A DNA stretch of 64,000 nt from Roseibium suaedae (lineage in GTDB: Bacteria > Pseudomonadota > Alphaproteobacteria > Rhizobiales > Stappiaceae). The stretch's first letter is position 1; the number at the start of each line of letters is the position of its first letter. Below the pieces are notes generated by a model. The model worked only from the letters and a program-made list of their open reading frames with translations, was not told the origin of the DNA and ran no database searches. Below, one piece after another: positions 26,709-34,699 of this stretch. Where the stretch lies: NCBI RefSeq assembly GCF_900142725.1, contig NZ_FRBW01000006.1:1-64000 (forward strand), in the 5' to 3' direction. Position numbers and translations under genes: made by a program.

Positions 26709-27236
26709 ATGGGCAAGCCACATCAGGGAGAGGTGGAGCAATCCACCTCTCGTCTGCCGTTGGGGATTGATCTGATCGTCCGTGTCGGCGGAGTGCTAAG
26801 CGCAGTTCTCATACTGGTGATGCTGGCGGTGACCGCGGTCAACGTGGTGGGCCGCTATGCCCTCGGCAACCCGTTTCGCGGCGCGGAAGAATTCACCGGC
26901 TACCTGGTGGTGGCGCTGGTCATGGCGGGCGCGGCCGAAGCCTATCGGCGCGGCGACCACATCGCCATCGACCTCATCCGCTCGACGCGCATTCCCGGCC
27001 TGAAGCACGTCTCGAACGTTCTTTACCACGGCAGCGTCCTGGCCTTTGCCGTGATCCTCGGCAGCACCGGCTGGCACACGGTCAGCTTCTCCAGAGACTT
27101 CGAATCCTATTCGGCGGGCTATCTGGAAACCCCCATGTGGATCCCGCAATCGGCCCTGCTTCTGGGCGCGTTCCTGCTGGCGCTGGCCGCTTTCGGCCGC
27201 CTGGTCCAGGAGTTCACCGGAAGGACCGGCTCTTGA
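26709..27236 (+). CDS. dctQ: TRAP transporter small membrane subunit (DctQ family)
   Basis: 175 aa with four hydrophobic segments and the family hallmark NVVGRYALGNPFRGAEEFTGYLVVALVMAGAAEAYRRGDHIAIDL. It bridges the receptor and the large permease. It follows dctP by 6 bp and overlaps dctM by the TTGA at 27233. Confidence 0.92.
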   Translation: MGKPHQGEVEQSTSRLPLGIDLIVRVGGVLSAVLILVMLAVTAVNVVGRYALGNPFRGAEEFTGYLVVALVMAGAAEAYRRGDHIAIDLIRSTRIPGLKHVSNVLYHGSVLAFAVILGSTGWHTVSFSRDFESYSAGYLETPMWIPQSALLLGAFLLALAAFGRLVQEFTGRTGS

Positions 27237-28519
27237 CGACACTCCTGATTTTCGGCGGGCTGATCGCCCTGCTCCTGACCGGCATCCCGATCTTCGCCGC
27301 CCTCGGCCTGATGGGCAGCGCGGTGCTGTGGATCTACGAGGGCAAGCTGTGGGCGGTGTCGGACGTGGTCTTCTCCACGCTGAACCTTTCCACCCTGACC
27401 ACCATTCCGCTCTTCGTCTTCATGGCCCAGGTGATGATCAAGGCCAAGGTGATCGAAGACCTCTACGACATGACCAACACGGTCATCGGCCACCTGCGCG
27501 GCGGGCTCGGGGTCGCGACGGTTGCTGCCTGCACCGTGTTTGCCGCCATTTCCGGCTCGTCGGTCGCAACCGCCCTGTCCATCGGCGCCAGCTCCATTCC
27601 GCAGATGAAGCGCTTCGGCTATCCGGAGCGGGACGCCCTCGGGGTGATTGCGGCGGGCGGCACGCTCGGCATTCTCATCCCGCCCTCCGGACCGATGATT
27701 CTTTATGCCATCGTGTCCGAGGCTTCCATCGGGGCGCTGTTCCTGGCCGGCATCATTCCCGGCCTGCTGATCGCCCTGATCTTCGCAGCCTTCTGCGTGC
27801 TTCAGGCCTCGCGCCGCACGTCCATCTCCGCGCCCGACTGGGCGGGCTGGGAAGCGGCGATGGCCGCGATCAAGCGGTCGATCTGGGCGCTGCTCGCCCC
27901 GCCGGTCGTCATGGGCGGCATCTATTTCGGCATCTTCACCGCCACCGAGGCGGCAGCGGCCGGATCGATCTATGCGCTGCTGATCGCCGTCTTCATCTAC
28001 CGGAACTTCTCCTGGAAGATGCTCTATGACTGCGCCTACCAGACCATGCGCACCTCGATGATGGTGTTCATGATCATCGCGGGCGCGGCGGTCTTCGGCC
28101 ATGCGATCACGATCATCCGCCTGCCCGTGGCGATCACGGAAATGGTGGCGGGCATGGGCCTGTCGGCCACCGGCTTCATCCTGGCGGTGATGGTGCTGAT
28201 CTTCATCCTGGGCATGTTCCTGGAGACCATCTCGATCATCCTGATCACCACGCCGATCCTGCTGCCGACGATGATCCATCTCGGCATCGACCCGGTCTGG
28301 TATGGCGTGCTGCTGATGGTGAACCTGGAACTGGCGCTGATCACGCCGCCGGTGGGCATGAACCTCTTCGTCATCAAGGGCATCACCAACGCGCCCCTGT
28401 CGGAAGTGGTCAAGGGCGCCTCGCCCTTCGTGCTCCTGATGATCTTCAGCCTCGCCCTCCTCATCGCCTTCCCCAGCCTCGCCACCTGGCTGCCCTACAC
28501 GGCAGGCTTTGGCCGGTAA
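27233..28519 (+). CDS. dctM: TRAP transporter large permease (DctM family)
   Basis: 428 aa with about 12 membrane segments, the ion-coupled channel of the TRAP importer. GLGVATVAACTVFAAISGSSVATALSIG, GGTLGILIPPSGPMILYAIV and LITPPVGMNLFVIKGI are DctM signatures. I place the start at TTG 27233, overlapping the dctQ stop, because this gives the normal N-terminus LTTLLIFGGLIALLLTGIPIFAALG and GGAAGGA lies upstream; the frame is open 32 codons further up, inside dctQ, without family-like sequence. Confidence 0.9.
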   Translation: MTTLLIFGGLIALLLTGIPIFAALGLMGSAVLWIYEGKLWAVSDVVFSTLNLSTLTTIPLFVFMAQVMIKAKVIEDLYDMTNTVIGHLRGGLGVATVAACTVFAAISGSSVATALSIGASSIPQMKRFGYPERDALGVIAAGGTLGILIPPSGPMILYAIVSEASIGALFLAGIIPGLLIALIFAAFCVLQASRRTSISAPDWAGWEAAMAAIKRSIWALLAPPVVMGGIYFGIFTATEAAAAGSIYALLIAVFIYRNFSWKMLYDCAYQTMRTSMMVFMIIAGAAVFGHAITIIRLPVAITEMVAGMGLSATGFILAVMVLIFILGMFLETISIILITTPILLPTMIHLGIDPVWYGVLLMVNLELALITPPVGMNLFVIKGITNAPLSEVVKGASPFVLLMIFSLALLIAFPSLATWLPYTAGFGR

Positions 28520-28554
28520 CAGGAACGGTAAGGAAAACGGGCTTTGCGAACCAG

Positions 28555-28594
28555 AACACCCCGGGCCGCGCAAAAGCGTTCCGGGGTGTTTTTT
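28555..28594 (+). terminator. Rho-independent terminator of the TRAP operon
   Basis: AACACCCCGG pairs with CCGGGGTGTT around a GC-rich loop and is followed immediately by TTTT, 36 bp after the dctM stop. Confidence 0.88.
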
Positions 28595-28684
28595 GTTCGG
28601 GGGGAGGAGTTGCGAGAGACTTCAGGCCGTGCGGCTTGCTCCTGTCTTCCTCCTTGCGGGGGAGAGGACCGCGACCAGACCAGA

Positions 28685-28762
28685 TCAACCGTTCAGGCGG
28701 CGGTCAGAGGTCTTGTCGAAGAGATGGAGGGCAGAGGGGTCACCAGCGAGGTGGATCAGCTC
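28685..28762 (-). pseudogene. Remnant of the 3' end of a UgpC/MalK-type ABC ATPase gene
   Basis: On the minus strand this reads ELIHLAGDPSALHLFDKTSDRRLNG and then a stop, matching the C-terminus of the ATPase at 29532-30608 (QIHLAGDPIAIHLFDKTSGRRLNA). DNA similarity covers about 28675-28762 against 29522-29609 with roughly ten mismatches, so it is a diverged paralogue or an old duplication rather than a fresh copy. Upstream of 28762 the similarity stops and no ATPase body exists. The rest of the 415-bp stretch 28520-28934 holds only the terminator above and an 11-bp direct repeat TTCAGGCCGTG at 28621 and 28860. Confidence 0.75.
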
Positions 28763-28934
28763 TATATACCGCTCCGCAGACTGGGGTTGCAAATATCTTG
28801 TAGCCATCTCTGGAAATTCGACTTTTTTCAGATAGATTCTAATCCTGCGTAACGTTCGATTCAGGCCGTGTGTTGAGTATCCGTCCTAGGATCTTTTCGC
28901 CTTTTCCCGGTTTGGATCTTTATCGGTGTGTGAA

Positions 28935-29435
28935 ATGAGTCCATTCCAGTCTGATTTTGAGCGCGATTATTATTCTTGGGTCGGTCTCTATATTAGCACA
29001 TGGGCGGGCGTTGAAACTAATCTGGCACTTATCGTTCAGATGATTTTCGAGCACCTCGACGGCAAACTGATCGAAAAGGACTGCCCGCAGTCGCTGAGCC
29101 GAAGACTTAAATTCTTGCGCAAAGCGTCTGGGAAATTAGACGCTCTCAGCAACGAAAAGGATGAGATCTATGCATTAACTGATACGCTGAGTTCTGAATC
29201 AAATTTTCGGCACGATATTGTTCATGGCATTAAAACGAGTATCGGTTTTTCTGATCATAAATCTATAATGGTTGCCCGGCCGGTCGCAATAAATGACCCA
29301 CTGGGCGAAATAGTTAGAACAAATGTTTCGCTGGCGATCTTAGAAGAGAAATATCAGATACTCGGTTTATCTGGATTATCTCTTATGGGCCTCGGCAGGC
29401 GGATCATCAATCTAATTGATAAAGAGCGCGAATAA
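28935..29435 (+). CDS. Hypothetical protein, AT-rich orphan gene
   Basis: About 166 aa from ATG 28935; a GTG at 28926 is possible and neither has a good ribosome site. I do not recognise a family. The sequence is soluble and largely helical (DFERDYYSWVGLYISTWAGVETNLALIVQMIFEH, SLSRRLKFLRKASGKLDALSNEKDEIY), with a mid-protein FRHDIVHGI segment. Such RHDIVHG/RN-IVHG patterns occur in several uncharacterised helical proteins, and I infer nothing from this. Codon use is clearly AT-richer than both flanks, and the gene sits between an ABC-ATPase remnant and a dispersed repeat, which suggests acquisition by transfer. Confidence 0.6.
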   Translation: MSPFQSDFERDYYSWVGLYISTWAGVETNLALIVQMIFEHLDGKLIEKDCPQSLSRRLKFLRKASGKLDALSNEKDEIYALTDTLSSESNFRHDIVHGIKTSIGFSDHKSIMVARPVAINDPLGEIVRTNVSLAILEEKYQILGLSGLSLMGLGRRIINLIDKERE

Positions 29436-29449
29436 ACGTTTTGTGAACT

Positions 29450-29499
29450 CCCTCATCCTGAGGAGCCCGGCCAATGCCGGGCGTCTCGAAGGATGGGCG
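29450..29499. repeat. Dispersed palindromic repeat (CCTCATCCTGAGGAGC type)
   Basis: Contains CCTCATCCTGAGGAGC, a GCCCGGC-CAAT-GCCGGGC hairpin and GTCTCGAAGGATGGG, the pattern of a repeat common in alphaproteobacterial spacers. It lies between the orphan gene and the 3' end of the ABC ATPase gene, where it may end transcription from both sides. Confidence 0.7.
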
Positions 29500-29531
29500 G
29501 CTGGCTGAAAACTGGCCGCCACCAGACCAGA

Positions 29532-30608
29532 TCAGGCGTTCAGGCGGCGGCCGGAGGTCTTGTCGAAGAGATGGATGGCAATCGGGTCGCCAGCGAGGTG
29601 GATCTGATCGCCGACGGTGACGTCCGCATTGCGGTCAATCTCGACGGAGAACATCTGGCCATTGCCGACCTCGACATAGAGAAAGGTCTGGCTGCCGAGC
29701 CGCTCGGCGACGGAAATCTCGCCCTTGAACCAGGCGTCTTCCGCAGCGCAGGGCGTCAGATCGTTCGGGCGGATGCCGAAGGTGACCTCCCCTTGTGGCA
29801 GGCCCGTCCCGTCCAGGCGGAAGGTGGAGCCGAGCGCGGTGACTGCCGTGCCGCCCGCGCCGTCCGGCTGGATCTCGGCGGCGACCGTGTTCATGGTCGG
29901 GCTGCCGATGAAGCGGGCGACGAACAGGCTGGCGGGCTTGTGATAGAGGTCGAGCGGGGCGCCGATCTGCTCGATCACGCCGCCGTTCATGACCACGATC
30001 CGGTCGGCGAGAGTCATGGCCTCGACCTGATCGTGGGTGACGTAGACGGTGGTCGCCTTCATCCGTTTGTGCAGCTTGGCGATTTCGAGACGCATCTCGA
30101 CCCGCAGGGCCGCATCCAGGTTGGACAGGGGCTCATCGAACAGGAAGGCGGCAGGCTCGCGCACGATGGCGCGGCCCATGGCGACACGCTGGCGCTGGCC
30201 GCCGGAAAGCTGGGCCGGGCGCCGGTCGAGATAAGGCTGGATCTTCAGGATCTCGGCCGCATTGGCGACCCGGCTGTCGATGGCTGACGTGTCCGATCCG
30301 CGCATCTTGAGACCGAAGGCCATGTTCTCGCGCACGCTCATATGCGGGTAGAGCGCATAGTCCTGGAACACCATGGCGATGTTGCGCTCGGAGGGCGGCA
30401 GCGCATTGACCACCTGCCCCGAAATTTCCAGTTCGCCGCCGCTGATCTCCTCCAGACCGGCGATCATCCTGAGCAGCGTGGACTTGCCGCAGCCGGAGGG
30501 ACCGACGAGCACCAGAAATTCCCCGCTCTCGATCTCGACATCCACCCCATGGATCACCTGAAGGGATCCGTAGGTCTTGCGGAGCTGCCGCAAAGAAATC
30601 GCGCTCAA
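29532..30608 (-). CDS. Sugar ABC transporter ATPase (UgpC/MalK type)
   Basis: 358 aa. Walker A is VLVGPSGCGKST, the Q-loop MVFQDYALYPHMSV, the signature LSGGQRQRVAMGRA, Walker B AFLFDEPLSNLDA and the switch His is in YVTHDQVEAMTL. The C-terminal ~110 residues form the regulatory OB-fold of this subfamily. I use the TTG start at 30608, which has GGGAGGA 7 bp upstream and gives the usual N-terminus LSAISLRQLRKTYG; the longer reading from 30713 runs through the operator. It is divergent from the GntR gene and serves the permeases and receptor at 32479-35529. Confidence 0.9.
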   Translation of the reverse strand: MSAISLRQLRKTYGSLQVIHGVDVEIESGEFLVLVGPSGCGKSTLLRMIAGLEEISGGELEISGQVVNALPPSERNIAMVFQDYALYPHMSVRENMAFGLKMRGSDTSAIDSRVANAAEILKIQPYLDRRPAQLSGGQRQRVAMGRAIVREPAAFLFDEPLSNLDAALRVEMRLEIAKLHKRMKATTVYVTHDQVEAMTLADRIVVMNGGVIEQIGAPLDLYHKPASLFVARFIGSPTMNTVAAEIQPDGAGGTAVTALGSTFRLDGTGLPQGEVTFGIRPNDLTPCAAEDAWFKGEISVAERLGSQTFLYVEVGNGQMFSVEIDRNADVTVGDQIHLAGDPIAIHLFDKTSGRRLNA

Positions 30609-30696
30609 ATCATGTCCTCCCTTTGAAAGTCCGGTCAGGCTTTGCGGCTCTGCAGCGTCTGGTCCAGCGTCTCTTGCTGCAAATTCCGGCTTGACC

Positions 30697-30724
30697 ATCA
30701 TTATCAATATCATTATCGATAATG
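30697..30724. promoter_or_regulatory. Candidate GntR operator between ATPase and regulator genes
   Basis: Holds the perfect palindrome CATTATCGATAATG (30711-30724) preceded by a related ATCATTATCA half, giving two near-direct ATCATTATC units 12 bp apart. It lies in the divergent spacer and upstream of both chosen starts, as expected for autoregulation. The protein-site pairing is inference. Confidence 0.6.
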
Positions 30725-30763
30725 AACCTAACGCGTCAAGCGGATATGCGGAAAGCGAGTGCG

Positions 30764-31453
30764 ATGTCGTATTTTTCAGAGCGGACCACAGGAAAGACGA
30801 TCGCCGCCAAGCCGGCCAAGTCGGCGGCGGCCTTCAGTGCTCTGAAGCGGGAGATCATGCTGGGGCTTCTGCCCGCCGGTACCGTACTGACCGAACTGGA
30901 GCTGGCCAATCACTTCGGCTGCAGCCAGGGCACCGTGCGCGAGGCGCTGCTGCAGCTTCAGGAAGAAGGTCTTGTCCTGCGCAAGGCGCACCGGGGCACG
31001 CAGGTGTCCGAATGCACCGAGGCGGAAGCCATCGAGATGTTCAAGGTTCGCCAGCAGATCGAATGCAGCGGCATCATCCGGGCCCTGTCCCGCCCCAGCC
31101 GTTCGCTCGTTGGCGACCTGAACGACCTGCTGGGCGAGATGATCGCAGCTGCAAAGGCGGATGACGAACTGGAGCTGGCGGCTCATGATCGGGAGTTTCA
31201 CCGGCGCATCTTCCACGATGCGGATCTGCCTGCGCTGGACCCCATCCTGCACAGGTGCCTGATCCACAATCACCGTTTCAAGATCCTGCGCAGCAGCACG
31301 CCGCGCGATCTCGTGGCCACCGCAGAACGTCACCGCTCGATCATCGACGCCATCGAGGAGCAGGACCTGTTCCGCGCCAGCCAGGCTCTGCGCCACCATA
31401 TCGCGACCATTGTCGATCTCGGCCCGGATGTCTTCGTGGAGCCGGCGCAATGA
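30764..31453 (+). CDS. GntR-family regulator with FCD effector domain
   Basis: About 229 aa. The winged helix reads AFSALKREIMLGLLPAGTVLTELELANHFGCSQGTVREALLQLQEEGLVLRKAHRGTQV. The C-terminal all-helical FCD domain has AAHDREFHRRIFHDAD and a His cluster near HRCLIHNH that normally binds metal and a carboxylated ligand. Starts at 30722, 30746 and 30764 are in frame; 30722 falls inside the palindrome, so I prefer 30764. It overlaps the hydrolase gene by ATGA. Probably a repressor of the sugar transporter operon. Confidence 0.88.
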   Translation: MSYFSERTTGKTIAAKPAKSAAAFSALKREIMLGLLPAGTVLTELELANHFGCSQGTVREALLQLQEEGLVLRKAHRGTQVSECTEAEAIEMFKVRQQIECSGIIRALSRPSRSLVGDLNDLLGEMIAAAKADDELELAAHDREFHRRIFHDADLPALDPILHRCLIHNHRFKILRSSTPRDLVATAERHRSIIDAIEEQDLFRASQALRHHIATIVDLGPDVFVEPAQ

Positions 31454-32448
31454 GCGCTCCGGATATTCAAGCGGAAGCCCGGCTGCCGGCGGAACTGGCG
31501 CCCGAGATGGCGGCGCTGATGGCCCGCGTGGTGGCCGAAGATGGCCCACAGCCCGACCCGACGACGCTCGCGCCTGCGCAAGGGCGCGACCTGAGCGAGC
31601 GGTCCAACAGGCGCTGGAACCAGGATCTGCCTGCCATTGCCACCCGCAGCACGGTTCACCTTACCGCCGATGCGTCTCTCGGCAGCATTGCCTGCCGGAT
31701 GGAGGTGATCGTGCCGGAGGCCGCCGCGCCAGGAGCAATCCTGTTCGTTCACGGCGGCGGCTTTGCCTTCTGCAGCCCGCAAACCCACGAGCGCTGCGCC
31801 CGTCTTCTGGCGATCGAGAGCGGCTTGCCGGTTCTGGTGCCAGACTACCGGCTCGCGCCGGAGCATCCCTACCCCGCCGGGCTGATGGATTGCATCGCCG
31901 CCTTCCGCCAGGCCTTCGAGGCCTCGGCAAGTGCTGGCGTGAAGCCAGGCCCCTTGCTGGTCGCGGGCGATTCCGCCGGGGCCAATCTGGCGCTTTCGGT
32001 TCTGCTCCATGAACAGGCCGCCGGAAAGCCGGGTGCCGCAGGCGCATTGCTTTTCTACGGCACCTTCGACCGGGATTTCGGCACCCCGTCCTACCGGCAA
32101 TTCGCGGAAGGCCCGGGCCTGACCCGGGGCAAGATGCAGCGCTACTGGACCTGGTATGCGGGTCCGGACGATCAGACGCAGGATGTGCTGGCCTGTCCGC
32201 TTCAGGCCACGGATGCGGCCCTGGGCGCTTTGCCGCCCATGCATCTGATGGCGGCAGGCGTCGATCCGCTGCTGTCGGACAGCATCAATCTGGCCGCCCG
32301 GCTGGAAGCGGTCGGCCGGCCTGAACGGCTGACGATCGTGCCGGGCGTCACTCACGGATTTTTACAGAACACCATCGACCTGGAGGCGGCACGGGAGGCG
32401 CTCCGCCGCGCAGGCATGGATGCAAGACGGATGGCCGCCAAAGACTAG
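31450..32448 (+). CDS. Alpha/beta hydrolase, hormone-sensitive-lipase family
   Basis: 332 aa esterase. The oxyanion motif is FVHGGGFAFCSP, the nucleophile elbow VAGDSAGANLALSV, the acid is in MAAGVDPLLSDS and the His in GVTHGFL. VPDYRLAPEHPYPAG is typical of the HSL group. It is cytoplasmic with no signal peptide. Placement between the GntR regulator and the periplasmic sugar receptor suggests it removes an acyl group from an imported esterified sugar or opens a lactone (inference). The frame is open upstream, but the start overlapping the GntR stop is the natural one. Confidence 0.87.
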   Translation: MSAPDIQAEARLPAELAPEMAALMARVVAEDGPQPDPTTLAPAQGRDLSERSNRRWNQDLPAIATRSTVHLTADASLGSIACRMEVIVPEAAAPGAILFVHGGGFAFCSPQTHERCARLLAIESGLPVLVPDYRLAPEHPYPAGLMDCIAAFRQAFEASASAGVKPGPLLVAGDSAGANLALSVLLHEQAAGKPGAAGALLFYGTFDRDFGTPSYRQFAEGPGLTRGKMQRYWTWYAGPDDQTQDVLACPLQATDAALGALPPMHLMAAGVDPLLSDSINLAARLEAVGRPERLTIVPGVTHGFLQNTIDLEAAREALRRAGMDARRMAAKD

Positions 32449-32478
32449 CTGTCCGCTGAACCTGAGGAGGAGGAGTTC

Positions 32479-33678
32479 ATGACTTTCTTGAAGACACTGG
32501 CAACGGGTGTCGCCTTTTCGGCGATGCTTGCCGCAGGCGCTGCAAACGCCGAAACCGTGCGGTTCTGGTACCACTTCGACAACCCGGAAAACCCGATGGA
32601 GGATCTGGTCAAGAAATTCGAGGCTGCCAATCCTGGCATCGAGATCCAGGCCGAGAACGTGCCGTGGAACAGCTATTACGACACGCTCTACACCTCGCTG
32701 ATCGGCGGCAATGCGCCCGATGCGGCCATGGTCAAGCTGTTCGCCCAGCCCCGGCTGATGGAAATGGGCGCTCTGGAGCCGATCGGCGAGCGGATCGACG
32801 CCTGGGCCGGCAAGGCGGATCTGCTCGACAATCTGCTGAACCTGACCAAGGCCTCGGACGGTAACCAGTATTATCTGCCGATCCAGTATGTGGTGCTTTA
32901 CCTCTACTATCGCGCCGACCTCTTCAACGAGGCAGGCCTCAAGCCGCCGGCAACCTGCGAAGACTTCCGCGATGCGGCCATCAAGCTGACCAAGGCACCG
33001 GACATCTACGGCTTCGGCCTGCGCGGCGGCAAGGGCGGCTGGGACCAGTGGGGCGCCTTCGTGCTCTCCCAGGGCGCCGAGCTGAAGAAGGGCGGCTTGA
33101 CCAGCGACAAGGCGGTTGCCGCCAACCAGTGGCTGATCGACCTCTACCAGAAGGACAAGGTCATTCCGCCGTCTGCGCCGAACGACGGCTTCCAGGAAAT
33201 CACCGGTGCGTTCAAGAGCGGCAAGACCGCCATGACCATCCACCACATCGGTTCGTCCAAGAGCATGGTCGATGCGCTTGGCGACAAGGTGTCCGCCGTT
33301 CCGGTGCCCGAATGCGGCGGGGGCCGCTGGACATCCTATGGCGATGAATCCCTGGCCGTCTTCTCCGCATCCGAGGTCAAGGACGCGGCGTGGAAGTGGA
33401 TCTCCTTCCTCGCGGAAGGCGAGAACAACGTGGAGTTCAACAAGGCCACCGGTCAGATGACCGTGACCAAGAGCGGTTCGGAAAACTGGACCCTGCATGA
33501 GCGCCGCTTCGTCGACGCGACCGTCGCCTCCCTGCCCTTCGCTCATGTGCTGCCGCAGACCCCGGCAACTTCCGAGTTCGTGAACACGGCCTGGCAGATC
33601 GGCATGCAGCAGGCCCTGACAGGTCAGGTGACCTCGAAGGAAATGATGGAACAGCTCGAAGGCCTGTTCGACCAGTAA
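32479..33678 (+). CDS. Sugar ABC transporter substrate-binding protein (family 1)
   Basis: 399 aa with a Sec signal ending AAGAANA|ETV. The mature protein starts TVRFWYHFDNPENPMEDLVKKFEAANPGIEI and carries the family-1 landmarks NAPDAAMV, YYLPIQYVVLYLYYRADLFNEAGL and FKSGKTAMTI. It captures the sugar in the periplasm for the permeases downstream. It is preceded by a GAGGAGGAGG ribosome site. Confidence 0.9.
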   Translation: MTFLKTLATGVAFSAMLAAGAANAETVRFWYHFDNPENPMEDLVKKFEAANPGIEIQAENVPWNSYYDTLYTSLIGGNAPDAAMVKLFAQPRLMEMGALEPIGERIDAWAGKADLLDNLLNLTKASDGNQYYLPIQYVVLYLYYRADLFNEAGLKPPATCEDFRDAAIKLTKAPDIYGFGLRGGKGGWDQWGAFVLSQGAELKKGGLTSDKAVAANQWLIDLYQKDKVIPPSAPNDGFQEITGAFKSGKTAMTIHHIGSSKSMVDALGDKVSAVPVPECGGGRWTSYGDESLAVFSASEVKDAAWKWISFLAEGENNVEFNKATGQMTVTKSGSENWTLHERRFVDATVASLPFAHVLPQTPATSEFVNTAWQIGMQQALTGQVTSKEMMEQLEGLFDQ

Positions 33679-33715
33679 GCCCCTCCCCCGGGTCTTACCC
33701 CATCGAAGACCCCTG

Positions 33716-33748
33716 CCCGAAGCGGCGCCTCAGCGCTGCCGCTTCGGG
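33716..33748 (+). other. Stem-loop after the binding-protein gene
   Basis: CCCGAAGCGGC pairs perfectly with GCCGCTTCGGG, followed by ACCCTTTTCC. Its place between a binding-protein gene and its permease genes suggests partial termination or 3'-end protection that yields more receptor than permease. Confidence 0.75.
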
Positions 33749-33775
33749 ACCCTTTTCCCCTATCAGGCCGGACCC

Positions 33776-34699
33776 ATGCTGACGACCGCCAAGACACTTT
33801 CACCGGGCACGAAGATCAGCCCGCCTCTTTCGGCAAGGCTCATGCCCTATGCGCTTTTGGCGCCTGCCTTCGTGGTGACGCTGTTCATCGTGTTCTTTCC
33901 CATGGTGCAGGCTGTCTACACCAGCTTCTTCGACCTGATCCTGTGGAAGCCAAATGCCAGCCGCTTTGTCGGGTTCGGCAATTACATCAAGCTGTTCGGC
34001 GACAAGGTCTTCTGGATCTCGCTCGGCCACACGGCGCTGTGGATCGGTCTGACCGTGCCGCTTCAGATGGCGCTCGGCCTGGTCACCGCCCTGCTGCTCA
34101 ACCGGGAATTTCCCTGGCGCGGCCTGGCCCGTGCGATGATCATTATTCCCTGGGCACTGCCGAGTGTCGTGATCGCGCTGATGTGGCGGTGGATCTATGA
34201 CCCGAACACCGGCGTCCTGAACGACATCCTGATCTATCTCTCCGTCGTGCAGCAGGCCGTGCCCTGGCTCGCCGATCCCGATCTGGCCCTTTACGCCATC
34301 ATCGCCACCTTGACCTGGCAGGGCTTCCCCTTCTTTGCCGTCATGATCCTGGCCGGACTTCAGGGCATCCCGAAGAGCCAGTATGAGGCCGCCTCCATCG
34401 ACGGCGCCTCGTCCTGGCGGCAGTTCCTGCACATCACCCTGCCCGGCATCGCGCCGGTGCTGGGAACGGCCGGGCTGCTCCGGGTCATATGGGTCGCCAA
34501 TTCCATGGACGTGATCTTCGTCATGACCGGTGGCGGGCCGGGCTATGCCACCCACACCCTGCCGCTCTATGCCTTCGTCAAGGCGCGGCAGAACCTGGAC
34601 TTCGGCTATGGCACCTCCATCGCCGTCACCTTCACCATCCTGCTCGGCGCCGTGGTGGCTCTCTATCTGGTGCGCACCATGCGGGAGGTCGAAAGATGA
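33776..34699 (+). CDS. Sugar ABC transporter permease (MalF/UgpA type)
   Basis: 307 aa with six predicted membrane segments. The EAA loop, which contacts the ATPase, reads YEAASIDGASSWRQFLHITLPGIAPVL, typical of the inner-membrane permease of CUT1 importers. The N-terminus (LMPYALLAPAFVVTLFIVFFPMVQAVYTSFFD) matches the MalF/UgpA group. It overlaps the second permease by 4 bp. Confidence 0.9.
   Translation: MLTTAKTLSPGTKISPPLSARLMPYALLAPAFVVTLFIVFFPMVQAVYTSFFDLILWKPNASRFVGFGNYIKLFGDKVFWISLGHTALWIGLTVPLQMALGLVTALLLNREFPWRGLARAMIIIPWALPSVVIALMWRWIYDPNTGVLNDILIYLSVVQQAVPWLADPDLALYAIIATLTWQGFPFFAVMILAGLQGIPKSQYEAASIDGASSWRQFLHITLPGIAPVLGTAGLLRVIWVANSMDVIFVMTGGGPGYATHTLPLYAFVKARQNLDFGYGTSIAVTFTILLGAVVALYLVRTMREVER

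Noticed and set aside
27119..28573. 484-codon open frame antisense to dctM
   Set aside because: Composition is almost all Asp/His/Gly/Arg/Gln, a shadow of hydrophobic membrane codons; dctM on the other strand is unambiguous.
28520..29531. Complete insertion sequence or integron
   Set aside because: No transposase or integrase gene, no clear terminal inverted repeats; only a gene remnant, a dispersed repeat and an 11-bp direct repeat are seen.
29532..30713. Start of the ABC ATPase at 30713
   Set aside because: The extra 35 codons cover the operator palindrome and lack family sequence; TTG 30608 has a strong ribosome site at proper spacing.
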